Shown here: one piece after another, positions 15,397-23,165 of the stretch
How positions within the stretch are numbered: the stretch's first letter is position 1
How the letters are laid out: the number at the start of each line of letters is the position of its first letter
Source: an uncultured Eubacteriales bacterium
GTDB lineage: Bacteria; Bacillota; Clostridia; Oscillospirales; Butyricicoccaceae
Length of the DNA: 39,594 bases
Assembly (NCBI GenBank): GCA_910586105.1
Contig: CAJUGU010000024.1
Location: 1-39,594, forward strand
Direction: 5' to 3'
The notes under the pieces: generated by a model
Databases searched by the model: none
The model's input: the letters and a program-made list of their open reading frames with translations, nothing else
Told to the model about the DNA's origin: nothing
Position numbers and translations under genes: made by a program

Positions 15397-16782
15397 TTAA
15401 AATGCGCTGAGATCGGGGAAATTGACCGTGACCGCGTCGCCGATCGCCGTGATCTCCATGTTCATCGTCATATCCATGTCGATATCTATGCTGCCGTCGC
15501 CGACCTTCATCGAAAGATCGAGCTTCATGCTTTCAAGCGCGTTCTCCGCGCTTACCGTCTCGCAAATATCGACCTTGTCGATCGTGACCGCGATCGTTTC
15601 ATCGCCCAGCTCGGGCAGGGATGCCGTCATGGAGTCCAGGATTTCGTCGACCAGGTCGCCGAGCAGCTTGGCGTTGTACGAAACGGCGTATACCGTTTTG
15701 CCGTCCGCCGTGCTCTTGGAGATCGACGAAAGCGCGGAGATCGGTTCCGTGCTGACGCTCTGCATATCCATCATGCTCGCCTGCGCGATCGCTTCCTGCA
15801 TCCCCATTTCCATCTTCATCTTTTCACCGGCGGTATCGATATACGCAATGCCGTCCTTGAAATAAAAGGCGTTCGGGATGCTGGCGCTCTCGTTCTCCGT
15901 ACCGCTCATGGCAAGATCGATCGAACCGGTCGCCGCCATTTCCATCGCCTCCGGCTTATCCAGATCGAGCTTGACCGCGATTTCCTGCTTCATCCCCATG
16001 TCGATCTTTTCGCCCTCGACCGACATCGAAATATTTGCGTCCAGCTTGGCCGCGACCGAGTTCGCGCCAAACACGTTCTGGTTCCCGGCCACGTAAGCGT
16101 TGTTTACGGCGATGTAATCGCGATAATCCGCAAACCGCTGGCGCAGCGCCTTGGACGCCTCGTTATCGGCAACGACGCCGTCGGCAACCAGCTTGCTGAG
16201 CAGATCGGCTTCGCCGGTCTTCGGCTGGAGCGAAAGCGTGGTGTAGCACATCGCCACCAGATGGTCGCGCCGGAAATCCTGCTCGTTGCAGTTGAGCAGG
16301 TCGGCAACGCCCTTTTCACGGGCAAAATCCATTGCGTTTGCATATGTAAAATCGCCGCCTGCCGCGTCCGAATAGCCGAGCGCGCGCAGCAGGAAGGTCG
16401 CCGCCATCTGCGCCGAGCAGGACGTGCGCGGAGCGAACGTCGTTTCCGTCGTCCCGGCGGCAAGGCCGTTCTTGACCAGCCAGTTCACGCTGGGCTTTGC
16501 CCATGCGGAATCTTCCAGATCGGTAAAGGGGAAATCCGCCGCGTCGGTCTGCCACAGCTCGGCGGCTTCCGCATCCTTGCCCAGCAGGCGCACGAGCATT
16601 GCCGCCGCCTCGGCGCGCGTGCCCGCACGGTCAAGATCGTAACCGTTTTGCGTCCCGCTCAGCAGCCCAATGTCATTCAGCGCCTGCGCGTTGCCCTCGA
16701 AGCTCGCGGCCCCGGCGGCGCAGAACGTCAGCACACCGGCCAGCAGGCTGCTGGCCAGCATTTTTCTGATTGAAAATTTCAT
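15397..16782 (-). CDS. SLH-domain surface protein (paralog of the protein at 12931)
   Basis: A 461-residue secreted protein. Signal peptide to about residue 25 (ends AAGAAS); SLH repeats at about 28-70 (NGYDLDRAGTRAEAAAMLVR) and 83-135 (GLAAGTTETTFAPRTSCSAQ); and a degenerate third with CNEQDFRRDHLVAMCYTTLS. The C-terminal domain is Met-rich and beta-rich (YFKDGIAYIDTAGEKMKMEM) and ends ITAIGDAVTVNFPDLSAF. That end parallels VTATGSAVQISAPGD in the paralog, so the two share all domains. The C-terminal half resembles DUF6612/LppX-like lipoproteins, which is a weak inference. Start 16782 follows AAAGGAGG. It has its own promoter and terminator. Confidence 0.86.
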   Translation of the reverse strand: MKFSIRKMLASSLLAGVLTFCAAGAASFEGNAQALNDIGLLSGTQNGYDLDRAGTRAEAAAMLVRLLGKDAEAAELWQTDAADFPFTDLEDSAWAKPSVNWLVKNGLAAGTTETTFAPRTSCSAQMAATFLLRALGYSDAAGGDFTYANAMDFAREKGVADLLNCNEQDFRRDHLVAMCYTTLSLQPKTGEADLLSKLVADGVVADNEASKALRQRFADYRDYIAVNNAYVAGNQNVFGANSVAAKLDANISMSVEGEKIDMGMKQEIAVKLDLDKPEAMEMAATGSIDLAMSGTENESASIPNAFYFKDGIAYIDTAGEKMKMEMGMQEAIAQASMMDMQSVSTEPISALSSISKSTADGKTVYAVSYNAKLLGDLVDEILDSMTASLPELGDETIAVTIDKVDICETVSAENALESMKLDLSMKVGDGSIDIDMDMTMNMEITAIGDAVTVNFPDLSAF

Positions 16783-16870
16783 GTCAATCCTCCTTTTTTG
16801 CGGAACGGCGGGCGGACTGCGCCGCATCCCTGCGGCGCATGGCCCCTCCTGCTCGATTCCTCTGACTTTC

Positions 16871-16898
16871 AGTATAGCACCCTGCGCGTGATTTGCAA
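16871..16898 (-). promoter_or_regulatory. promoter of the SLH gene at 15397
   Basis: On the minus strand TTGCAA (16893-16898), a 16-base spacer and TATACT (16871-16876), about 90 bases before the start. Confidence 0.6.
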
Positions 16899-16900
16899 GC

Positions 16901-16937
16901 GAAAAACAGAAAACAGCGACCCTTCCAGCCGCTGTTT
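16901..16937 (-). terminator. terminator of the mscS-like gene
   Basis: On the minus strand AAACAGCG (16930-16937) pairs with CGCTGTTT (16911-16918) and is followed by TCTGTTTTTC. It lies 11 bases past the stop at 16948. Confidence 0.75.
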
Positions 16938-16947
16938 TACACTTTAT

Positions 16948-17925
16948 TTACAAATTCCCCGGGTGATCTTCCACAATGTGGATATGCGGGTAAGCAAACG
17001 CGATTCCCTCCCGGTCAAACCGGTTTTTCAGACTCCGCAGCAGGTCGCACTTCATGCCAAACGCCGCGCCGTTGTCCGCGCCCCAGAGCAGCGCCCGCAG
17101 CACGACCGCCGACTCCGCCAGCTCCTGTACCCGGACGGTGACGAGCGGCGCGTCCTGCGCCTTTTGCTCCGCTGTGCGCGGGTCGAGATAGGCCGGGTGC
17201 GCCCCGACCTCCTCCGCAAGGATGGAAAGCGCCTTTTCCAGATCGCTTTCGTAGGTGATGCTGACATCCAGCATCAGGCACACCTGCTTTTCGCCGTAGT
17301 CGAAGTTTTCGACCACCGCGCCGTTCATCGTGCTGTTCGGGACAATGACCCGCTTGTTTTCCGTCGTTTTTAACACGGTATGCCGTAAGGTGATATCCTC
17401 CACCGTTCCGGTCACGCCGATCGAGACCACGTTCAGCACGTCCCCAATGATGAAGGGCTTGAAAAACAGGATCATCATGCCGCTGGCGATCGAGCCGAGC
17501 GCCTCCTGCGCCGCGACGCCTGCCACAATCGCCAGCACGCCGCCCGCGGTCAGCAACGTCGTCAGGATGGTGTTCAGCGCCGGGATCGCCGCCACAACGC
17601 CCGAAAATGCGATGAAATACACGCCCGCCAGCGACGCGTACCGCAGGAACGAGACCGCAGACGCGTTGGGGTTCTTCTTTTCCCGCATCTGGTCGACAAC
17701 CCGGGTCAGCGCCCGGTTGACCACCCGCGCCGCGACCACCGCGATCATCACGATCGCCGCCACGATCAGCGCCCGCCAGACGAAACCGCCCAGCTGGGTG
17801 CCGAAAAAATCCCGCAACGTGCCCGCCAGCGACGGCGGCACGATCTCCTCCGCCGCCGTCGCCAGCACTTCCCCGACGTTTTCGGTCAGGTTTTCGCCGG
17901 CCGTCGCCGCGTCTGTGATATCCAT
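16948..17925 (-). CDS. small-conductance mechanosensitive channel (MscS family)
   Basis: A 325-residue membrane channel that opens under membrane tension to release solutes during osmotic downshock. After an acidic N-terminus there are transmembrane helices at about 50-70, 95-115 and 120-145. The pore-lining TM3 has the typical Gly/Ala pattern (LTAGGVLAIVAGVAAQEALG). Next comes the signature FFKPFIIGDVLNV, then VEDITLRHTVLKTTENKRVI with VPNSTMNG, and the beta-plus-alpha C-terminal domain. The closest relatives are the short YggB/YkuT-type channels. The start at 17925 has GGAGGGG eight bases upstream. It lies 45 bases downstream of a lipoprotein gene on the same strand and is probably co-transcribed with it. 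Confidence 0.93.
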   Translation of the reverse strand: MDITDAATAGENLTENVGEVLATAAEEIVPPSLAGTLRDFFGTQLGGFVWRALIVAAIVMIAVVAARVVNRALTRVVDQMREKKNPNASAVSFLRYASLAGVYFIAFSGVVAAIPALNTILTTLLTAGGVLAIVAGVAAQEALGSIASGMMILFFKPFIIGDVLNVVSIGVTGTVEDITLRHTVLKTTENKRVIVPNSTMNGAVVENFDYGEKQVCLMLDVSITYESDLEKALSILAEEVGAHPAYLDPRTAEQKAQDAPLVTVRVQELAESAVVLRALLWGADNGAAFGMKCDLLRSLKNRFDREGIAFAYPHIHIVEDHPGNL

Positions 17926-17970
17926 AGTGCCGTCCCCTCCATTCGTCCATTAGAAATATAGGCTGCGCGG

Positions 17971-18375
17971 TCAGTCGGTCACGGTGAAGGTCACGCCTGC
18001 CGCGTCCTCCATCCGAAGCGTGTAATCCCGCGCTGCCGTCAGGTTCGTAAAGGTGTTTGTGCGTCTGCCGCCCTTCAGCATGAATTCCATCAGGTCTTCC
18101 CCGTCCCCGCAAAGGTAAACCATACAGCCCTCCGACAATTCCCCGGACGCCTTTACCGTGATTTTGGTGGAATTGGTGTATAATAAACGGCCTTCCAGAT
18201 CTTCCGCCGTGGTGGTCAGGTCGCTTTCGCTCAGGTTGAAGCTGTCGGTATGCGTCAACGGCTGCGTCCCGTCGGCAATCGCCGCTCCCTCTGCGCCATA
18301 ATCGATCGTCTGCGTTCCCCCGCTGCACCCGGTCAGGCACAGCGCGAGCAACAGGCACGCAAGATATCGTTTCAT
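17971..18375 (-). CDS. small lipoprotein of unknown function
   Basis: A 134-residue secreted lipoprotein with signal peptide and lipobox LTGC (Cys17). The mature part is beta-rich: NSTKITVKASGELSEGCMVY, then TFTNLTAARDYTLRMEDAAG. This looks like a small fibronectin-like or bulb-type sandwich. No family was recognised. The start at 18375 follows AAAGGG; the longer frame to 18483 has no ribosome site. It precedes the MscS gene with a 45-base gap and no terminator, so the pair is likely one operon. Confidence 0.75.
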   Translation of the reverse strand: MKRYLACLLLALCLTGCSGGTQTIDYGAEGAAIADGTQPLTHTDSFNLSESDLTTTAEDLEGRLLYTNSTKITVKASGELSEGCMVYLCGDGEDLMEFMLKGGRRTNTFTNLTAARDYTLRMEDAAGVTFTVTD

Positions 18376-18409
18376 AAAGGTTTCCCTTTCTTTGACAAGG
18401 TTTTCAGAG

Positions 18410-18438
18410 TTCCAAAGAGAAGGCTTACCAGGTAAGCC
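18410..18438 (-). terminator. possible terminator of proS
   Basis: Perfect inverted repeat GGCTTACC/GGTAAGCC (18422-18429 and 18431-18438), giving about a 7-base stem with a 3-base loop. On the minus strand it is followed by TTCTCTTTGG, a poor T-tract. It lies about 75 bases after the proS stop. Confidence 0.45.
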
Positions 18439-18513
18439 CTCCGCTGTTAGACGGCGCTGGTTTGGGGCAACTCCTTCCGGCACGGCGGCTGGGGATTCCG
18501 ACTGAGCGGCCGC

Positions 18514-19953
18514 TTAGTAAGCAATCCCCCAAACGACCATCTTATGCGCAGGCTTGCCGCATACCGGGCATACGTCGTCGATCTGCTCCTGCTCGAAGGG
18601 GATACAACGGGACGGCATCCCCGTTTCTTCCTTGATCTTCTCCTCGCAGGCACGGTCGCCGCACCACATCGACTTTACAAACCCAATGTGATCCTGCATC
18701 AACGCCTTCATTTCGTCCAGCGTCTTTGCGGTATACGTGTGCTCCTCGCGGTTTTGGAGCGCCTTCTGGAACAGCGCCTTCTGGATGTCCTCCAACAGCC
18801 CCGGGATCACGCTCGTCAGGTCTTCAAACCGGACGACCGTCTTTTCCCGGTTGTCGCGGCGCACCAGTACGCATTCGCCCTTTTCGATATCGCGCGGGCC
18901 GACCTCCAGCCGAAGCGGCACGCCCTTCATCTCATATTCGGCGTACTTCCAGCCGGGGCTGTTCTCGCTCAGGTCGATCTTCGCGCGGACGCCTGCCTGC
19001 CTGATCGTTTCGTACAGCTCCTGCGCCTTTTCGGTAACGCCCGGTTTGTGCGACGCGACCGGGATCACCACGAGCTGGGTCGGCGCAATGCGCGGCGGCA
19101 GGACCAGCCCTTCATTATCGCCGTGGGTCATAATGATCGCGCCGATCAAACGTGTCGACACGCCCCACGAGGTCTGATGCATATATTGCAGGGTGTTGTT
19201 TTTATCGGTGTACTGCATATCGAACGCCCGCGCGAAACCGTCGCCGAAATAATGCGACGTACCCGATTGCAGCGCCTTGCCGTCGTGCATCATGGCTTCG
19301 ATGGTGTAGGTTTCCACCGCGCCCGCGAAGCGTTCCTTTTCGGTCTTCTGCCCCTTCAATACCGGGATCGCAAGGTAATCCTCGGCGAATGTCGCATAGA
19401 CGTTCAGCATCCGCATCGTTTCCTCGCGCGCTTCCTCTTCGGTCGCATGGACGGTATGCCCCTCCTGCCACCAGAATTCGCGCGAACGCAGGAACGGGCG
19501 GGTCGTCTTCTCCCAGCGCACGACCGAACACCACTGGTTATAGAGCTTGGGCAGGTCGCGCCACGAGCGCACGATCTTTGCGTAATGCTCGCAGAACAGC
19601 GTTTCCGAGGTCGGGCGGACGCACATCCGCTCCTCCAGTTTTTCCGAGCCGCCGTGCGTTACCCATGCGACTTCGGGCGCAAAGCCTTCTACATGATCCT
19701 TTTCCTTTTGCAGCAGGGATTCCGGGATAAAGATCGGCATCGCCACGTTTTCATGCCCGGTTTCCTTGAACATCCCGTCCAGCGTGTGCTGGATGTTTTC
19801 CCAGATCGCCTGCGCGTAGGGGCGCATGATGACGCAGCCCTTGACCGACGAATAGTCGATCAGCTCCGCCTTTTTGACGATGTCGGTGTACCACTGCGCG
19901 AAGTCTACGTCCATCGCGGTGATCTCACTGACCAGCTTTTTCTTATCTGCCAT
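18514..19953 (-). CDS. proS: prolyl-tRNA synthetase, short (archaeal/eukaryote-like) type
   Basis: Charges tRNA-Pro with proline. The 479-residue class II synthetase has CVIMRPYAQAIWENIQHTLD and AMPIFIPESLLQKEK near motif 1, motif 2 'VVRWEKTTRPFLRSREFWWQ', and motif 3 in the GLVLPPRIAPTQLV region. An anticodon-binding domain follows, then the C-terminal extension ending MVVWGIAY with Cys pairs CGDRACEE and CPVCGKP. The lack of the INS editing insertion and this C-terminus mark the short type found in many clostridia, mycoplasmas and archaea. ATG 19953 was preferred to an in-frame TTG at 19962 because the TTG abuts the AAAGGTG site. No T-box was seen upstream. Confidence 0.95.
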   Translation of the reverse strand: MADKKKLVSEITAMDVDFAQWYTDIVKKAELIDYSSVKGCVIMRPYAQAIWENIQHTLDGMFKETGHENVAMPIFIPESLLQKEKDHVEGFAPEVAWVTHGGSEKLEERMCVRPTSETLFCEHYAKIVRSWRDLPKLYNQWCSVVRWEKTTRPFLRSREFWWQEGHTVHATEEEAREETMRMLNVYATFAEDYLAIPVLKGQKTEKERFAGAVETYTIEAMMHDGKALQSGTSHYFGDGFARAFDMQYTDKNNTLQYMHQTSWGVSTRLIGAIIMTHGDNEGLVLPPRIAPTQLVVIPVASHKPGVTEKAQELYETIRQAGVRAKIDLSENSPGWKYAEYEMKGVPLRLEVGPRDIEKGECVLVRRDNREKTVVRFEDLTSVIPGLLEDIQKALFQKALQNREEHTYTAKTLDEMKALMQDHIGFVKSMWCGDRACEEKIKEETGMPSRCIPFEQEQIDDVCPVCGKPAHKMVVWGIAY

Positions 19954-20056
19954 AAATTTCAACTCACCTTTTTGTTGTGATTTTCATAAATTGAGGTGTG
20001 CCAGGAACCGGCGGCCCGCCGCCGGAAAACCGTTTCGTGGAAAGGAGCCCTTGTCT

Positions 20057-20368
20057 ATGAACCTATTCCAATCCTTTTATGTGAAGCCCGCCGCCAACGA
20101 ACTGGTCGAAACGACCGTACATATCCAGCCCGACCCGCGCCCCGCGCTGCTGGGCACCGTGCTTTCCGGCAAAAAGCCGGTGCAGGACGCGCTCGTCGCC
20201 GTCTATCTTTCCGGCGGGCAGGACGCCCCCGACCAGCCGGTCGGCTCGTTGTATACCGACGAGCTAGGGCACTTCGCCTTTGGCCCGCTGGAGCCGCAAA
20301 AGCTCTATCAGGTACGGGTCTTCAAAGCGGGCGGCTCGGCGCGCAGCCTGGAGCTGACGGAGGATTGA
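20057..20368 (+). CDS. small carboxypeptidase-regulatory/SpaA-like beta-sandwich protein
   Basis: A 103-residue protein without a signal peptide. Its core (ALLGTVLSGKKPVQDALVAV, later 'LYTDELGHFAFGPLEPQKLY') is the classic pattern of a carboxypeptidase-regulatory-like or transthyretin-like beta-sandwich: an opening 'G-x-V-x-x-G' strand, then 'T-D-x-x-G-x-F-x-F-x-x-L'. Such domains are usually structural or binding modules attached to surface proteins; a free-standing cytoplasmic one has no assigned role. The start at 20057 has AAAGGAG nine bases upstream. It is divergent from proS and convergent with thrS. Confidence 0.7.
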   Translation: MNLFQSFYVKPAANELVETTVHIQPDPRPALLGTVLSGKKPVQDALVAVYLSGGQDAPDQPVGSLYTDELGHFAFGPLEPQKLYQVRVFKAGGSARSLELTED

Positions 20369-20408
20369 CCGCCTCCGCCGCCCCGGCGGCGCGCGCCCGG
20401 CAAGCGGC

Positions 20409-22160
20409 TTACCGCAGTTTGTTGTCCACCTCGTATTTGAGCTTTTCCATGAATTCGGAAAGCGGCATGACCGTCGTTTTGCCGTCCTTACGATTGCGCA
20501 CCGCGACCTGTGCGGTCTCCTCTTCCTTGTCGCCGAGCACCAGCATATACGGCGCCTTTTCCAGCTGCGCCTGCCGGATCTTATAACCGATCTTCTCGTT
20601 GCGCGCGTCCATCTCGCAGCGGAAGCCTGCCGCTTCCAACTGCTGCATGACATCCTGCGAGAAGGCAAGGTTGCGGTCGGTCATGGGCATGACTTTCACC
20701 TGCACCGGAGCCAGCCAGGTCGGGAACGCGCCCGCGAAATGCTCGGTAATTACGCCGATAAAGCGCTCGATCGAGCCGAGCAGCGCGCGGTGGATCATAA
20801 CGGGACGGTGCGCCGCGCCGTCTGCGCCGATATATTCCAGCTCGAAACGCTCCGGCATCTGGAAATCCAGCTGGATCGTGCCGCACTGCCATGTGCGGCC
20901 CAGCGAATCCGCAAGGTGGAAATCGAGCTTCGGGCCATAAAACGCGCCGTCGCCCGGGTTAATCTGGAACGGCTTGCCAAGCTCCTCGATCGCCGCTTGC
21001 AGCGTCTGCTCTGCAAAGTGCCAGACCTCCTCGTCGCCCATGTGGTCGTCGGGCATGGTGCTCAGCTCGATCTCATAGGTCAGGCCAAAGGTCGAATAGA
21101 TCTCGTCGAACAGGCGGACGACATTTTTGATCTCGTCCTTCATCTGCTCGCGGGTCATGAAGATGTGCGCGTCGTCCTGCGTGAAGCAGCGCACGCGGAA
21201 CAGCCCGTGCAGCGCGCCCGAAAGCTCGTGGCGGTGTACAAGCCCCAGCTCGGCCATACGGAGCGGCAGGTCGCGGTAGGAATGCGGCTCATTCTTATAG
21301 ACCAGCATCCCGCCTGGGCAGTTCATCGGCTTGACGGCATAATCCTCATCGTCAATGACCGTGGTGTACATATTATCCTTATAATGGTCCCAGTGGCCCG
21401 AACGGTGCCAGAGCTCCTGATTCAGGATGATCGGCGTGGCGATCTCCACGTAGCCATAGCGCTTGTGGCACTCGCGCCAGTATTCCAGCAGGGTGTTTTT
21501 CAGCGTCATGCCCTTCGGCAGGAAGAACGGGAAGCCCGGGCCTTCGTCCGCCATCATGAACAGCCCGAGGTCGCGGCCCAGCTTGCGGTGGTCGCGCTTC
21601 TTCGCTTCCTCGATGCGTGCCAGATAGGCGTCCAGTTCGTCCTTCTTCGGGAACGCCGTGCCGTAAATGCGCTGGAGCATCTTGCGGTTGGAATCGCCGC
21701 GCCAATATGCGCCCGTGCAGCTGGTCAGCCTGATCGCGTTGCCCTTCACGCGCCCGGTCGTATCCAGATGCGGGCCTGCGCACAGGTCGGTGAAATCGCC
21801 CTGCTTGTAGAACGAGATAACCTCGCCTTCCGGCAGGTCGTTAATCAGCTCGACCTTATACGGCTCGCCGCGCTCCTCCATGAACTTGAGCGCTTCGTCG
21901 CGGGGCAGCTCGAACCGCTCAAGCGGCAGCTTTTCCTTGCAGATCTTGCGCATTTCGGCTTCCAGCGCGTCTAAATGCTCCTGCGTGAACGAGAACGGCG
22001 CGTCGAAATCGTAATAAAAACCGTTTTCGATCGAGGGGCCGATCGCGAGCTTGACTTCCGGATACAGGCGCTTGACCGCCTGCGCAAGGATATGCGATAC
22101 CGTATGACGGTAGGTGTCGCGGTATTCCTTGTTTTCAAACGTGAACTGGTTCTCTGGCAT
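20409..22160 (-). CDS. thrS: threonyl-tRNA synthetase lacking the TGS domain
   Basis: Charges tRNA-Thr. The 583-residue protein starts directly at the editing domain. RHTVSHILAQAV (about 17-28) gives the first editing histidines, and DLCAGPHLDTTG (about 130) the Cys/His of the editing site. The class II core follows: motif 2 FRVRCFTQDDAHIF, zinc ligands around PMNCPGGM and HRHELSGALHG, motif 3 'HRALLGSIERFIGVITEHFA'; then the anticodon-binding domain. The N-terminal TGS (ubiquitin-like) domain of E. coli ThrRS, about 60 residues, is absent. The start at 22160 has GGAGGT upstream, and the T-box leader directly before it leaves no room for more coding sequence. Regulated by the threonine T-box. 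Confidence 0.96.
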   Translation of the reverse strand: MPENQFTFENKEYRDTYRHTVSHILAQAVKRLYPEVKLAIGPSIENGFYYDFDAPFSFTQEHLDALEAEMRKICKEKLPLERFELPRDEALKFMEERGEPYKVELINDLPEGEVISFYKQGDFTDLCAGPHLDTTGRVKGNAIRLTSCTGAYWRGDSNRKMLQRIYGTAFPKKDELDAYLARIEEAKKRDHRKLGRDLGLFMMADEGPGFPFFLPKGMTLKNTLLEYWRECHKRYGYVEIATPIILNQELWHRSGHWDHYKDNMYTTVIDDEDYAVKPMNCPGGMLVYKNEPHSYRDLPLRMAELGLVHRHELSGALHGLFRVRCFTQDDAHIFMTREQMKDEIKNVVRLFDEIYSTFGLTYEIELSTMPDDHMGDEEVWHFAEQTLQAAIEELGKPFQINPGDGAFYGPKLDFHLADSLGRTWQCGTIQLDFQMPERFELEYIGADGAAHRPVMIHRALLGSIERFIGVITEHFAGAFPTWLAPVQVKVMPMTDRNLAFSQDVMQQLEAAGFRCEMDARNEKIGYKIRQAQLEKAPYMLVLGDKEEETAQVAVRNRKDGKTTVMPLSEFMEKLKYEVDNKLR

Positions 22161-22197
22161 GGTAAATGACCTCCATTCTGAATTTGCGGGGAGGGCG

Positions 22198-22474
22198 AAA
22201 AAAACGCCCCACCCCTGTTTGTGTGTTCAGGGGTGAGACGTATGGTCCCACGGTTCCACCCTGCTTGCGAAGACGCAAACGCGCTCCGCCGCTCGGCGCT
22301 GGTAACGGGTGCGGCCCGTCGCGGGATACTGGAACGTTCCCCCGCGCGGCTCCGGAATCGGTAGGACCGGAATCCGCCTGCCGTGCGCCGCTTTCAGCCG
22401 GGGCGTGCGCTCTCTGGGGGTGGCAGGGCTGTTGAAACCAGCCGTTTTCCTTCATCGCCTTTGGATTTCAAATT
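22198..22474 (-). promoter_or_regulatory. threonine T-box riboswitch leader of thrS
   Basis: On the minus strand the leader shows the AGAGAG box (22410-22415), a stem I region with candidate specifier codon ACC (22360-22362, within CCTACCGATTCCGGAG) matching threonine, a stem III-like GACGGG...CCCGTTA hairpin, and the T-box core AGGGTGGAACCG (core GGTGGAACC at 22252-22260). An intrinsic terminator follows: CGTCTCACCCCTG pairing with CAGGGGTGGGGCG, then seven T (22198-22204). Uncharged tRNA-Thr should favour the antiterminator and let thrS be read. Confidence 0.9.
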
Positions 22475-22480
22475 AAGATT

Positions 22481-22509
22481 ATTTTACACCCCATCCGCCG
22501 GTTTGTCAA
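22481..22509 (-). promoter_or_regulatory. promoter of the thrS T-box transcript, inside the end of the upstream gene
   Basis: On the minus strand a perfect TTGACA (22504-22509), a 17-base spacer and TAAAAT (22481-22486). It overlaps the last codons of the YcxB-like gene, which stops at 22484. Confidence 0.8.
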
Positions 22510-23062
22510 CGGTCGATTCCGGGGTTTTTTCGGCTTTTGCCGCCTCGATTTTGGCGGAAATGCCAGCAAGGAACGCCGAACGCCCGGCCTCGTCCGCGAA
22601 TGCGCGGAAGGGCACGATCAGCGCCGAAACGTCGTCCAGAAACAGGTAACAATGCTGCTTGTCCTCCACGACCTTGCTGAACGCCGTGTATTCATAGGTC
22701 GAGTGCTCCTCCTCGCCCACCAGCGTACAGGTCTTTTCGTCCATGGTGAAGGTCTTTTCCCCACAGATCGACTTGCTCGACGCGCTCTTTAACGTGCGTT
22801 CCACGTTTTTCCGCATATTGCGGTACAGCATCTTCGGCATGAATTTGTACACCAGCGCTGCGGCGACGCCGTAAACGACGACCGCGAGCGGCGTGAACAT
22901 ATTCAGCGCCAGCATGAAGATCAGGCCGCCGAAGAAGACGAGCATCGTCGAGCCTGTCCGCAGCTTCTGGATGGATTTTTTGACGACCGGATCGTTCTCG
23001 GCAAAGTAAATATTCAGCGCGAGAAAATCATCGGGTACGATATCATAGGTATACTGTGTCAC
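22484..23062 (-). CDS. YcxB-like membrane protein
   Basis: A 192-residue protein with a short N-terminal segment (YTYDIVPDDFLALNIYFAEN), two membrane helices (about 37-55 and 58-75, MLVFFGGLIFMLALNMFTPL and then VVVYGVAAALVYKF) and a C-terminal beta-rich domain. The C-terminal domain includes KTFTMDEKTCTLVGEEEHST and LFLDDVSALIVPFRAF. This layout fits the YcxB-like family of Firmicutes, which has no established function. The start is GTG 23062 after GGAGG; a TTGCCA-N17-TAAAAT promoter lies upstream. Its tail is Lys/Glu/Pro-rich and overlaps the thrS promoter. Confidence 0.8.
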   Translation of the reverse strand: MTQYTYDIVPDDFLALNIYFAENDPVVKKSIQKLRTGSTMLVFFGGLIFMLALNMFTPLAVVVYGVAAALVYKFMPKMLYRNMRKNVERTLKSASSKSICGEKTFTMDEKTCTLVGEEEHSTYEYTAFSKVVEDKQHCYLFLDDVSALIVPFRAFADEAGRSAFLAGISAKIEAAKAEKTPESTVDKPADGV

Positions 23063-23089
23063 AGACTGCGCCTCCTTTTCATACGAAAC

Positions 23090-23118
23090 ATTTTAGCACA
23101 GCGGGAGCCGGTTGGCAA
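23090..23118 (-). promoter_or_regulatory. promoter of the YcxB-like gene
   Basis: On the minus strand TTGCCA (23113-23118), a 17-base spacer and TAAAAT (23090-23095), about 27 bases before the GTG start. Confidence 0.75.
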
Positions 23119-23165
23119 GCCCCTGCGGCAATTCTCTGCCGCCCCCAGGACACCGTATCCACGTT

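Noticed and set aside
15280..16773. Long plus-strand open frame opposite the SLH gene at 15397
   Set aside because: Runs through two terminators and is antisense to a clear SLH protein; shadow frame.
22135..22455. Minus-strand open frame upstream of thrS
   Set aside because: Lies entirely in the T-box leader, whose RNA elements explain the sequence.
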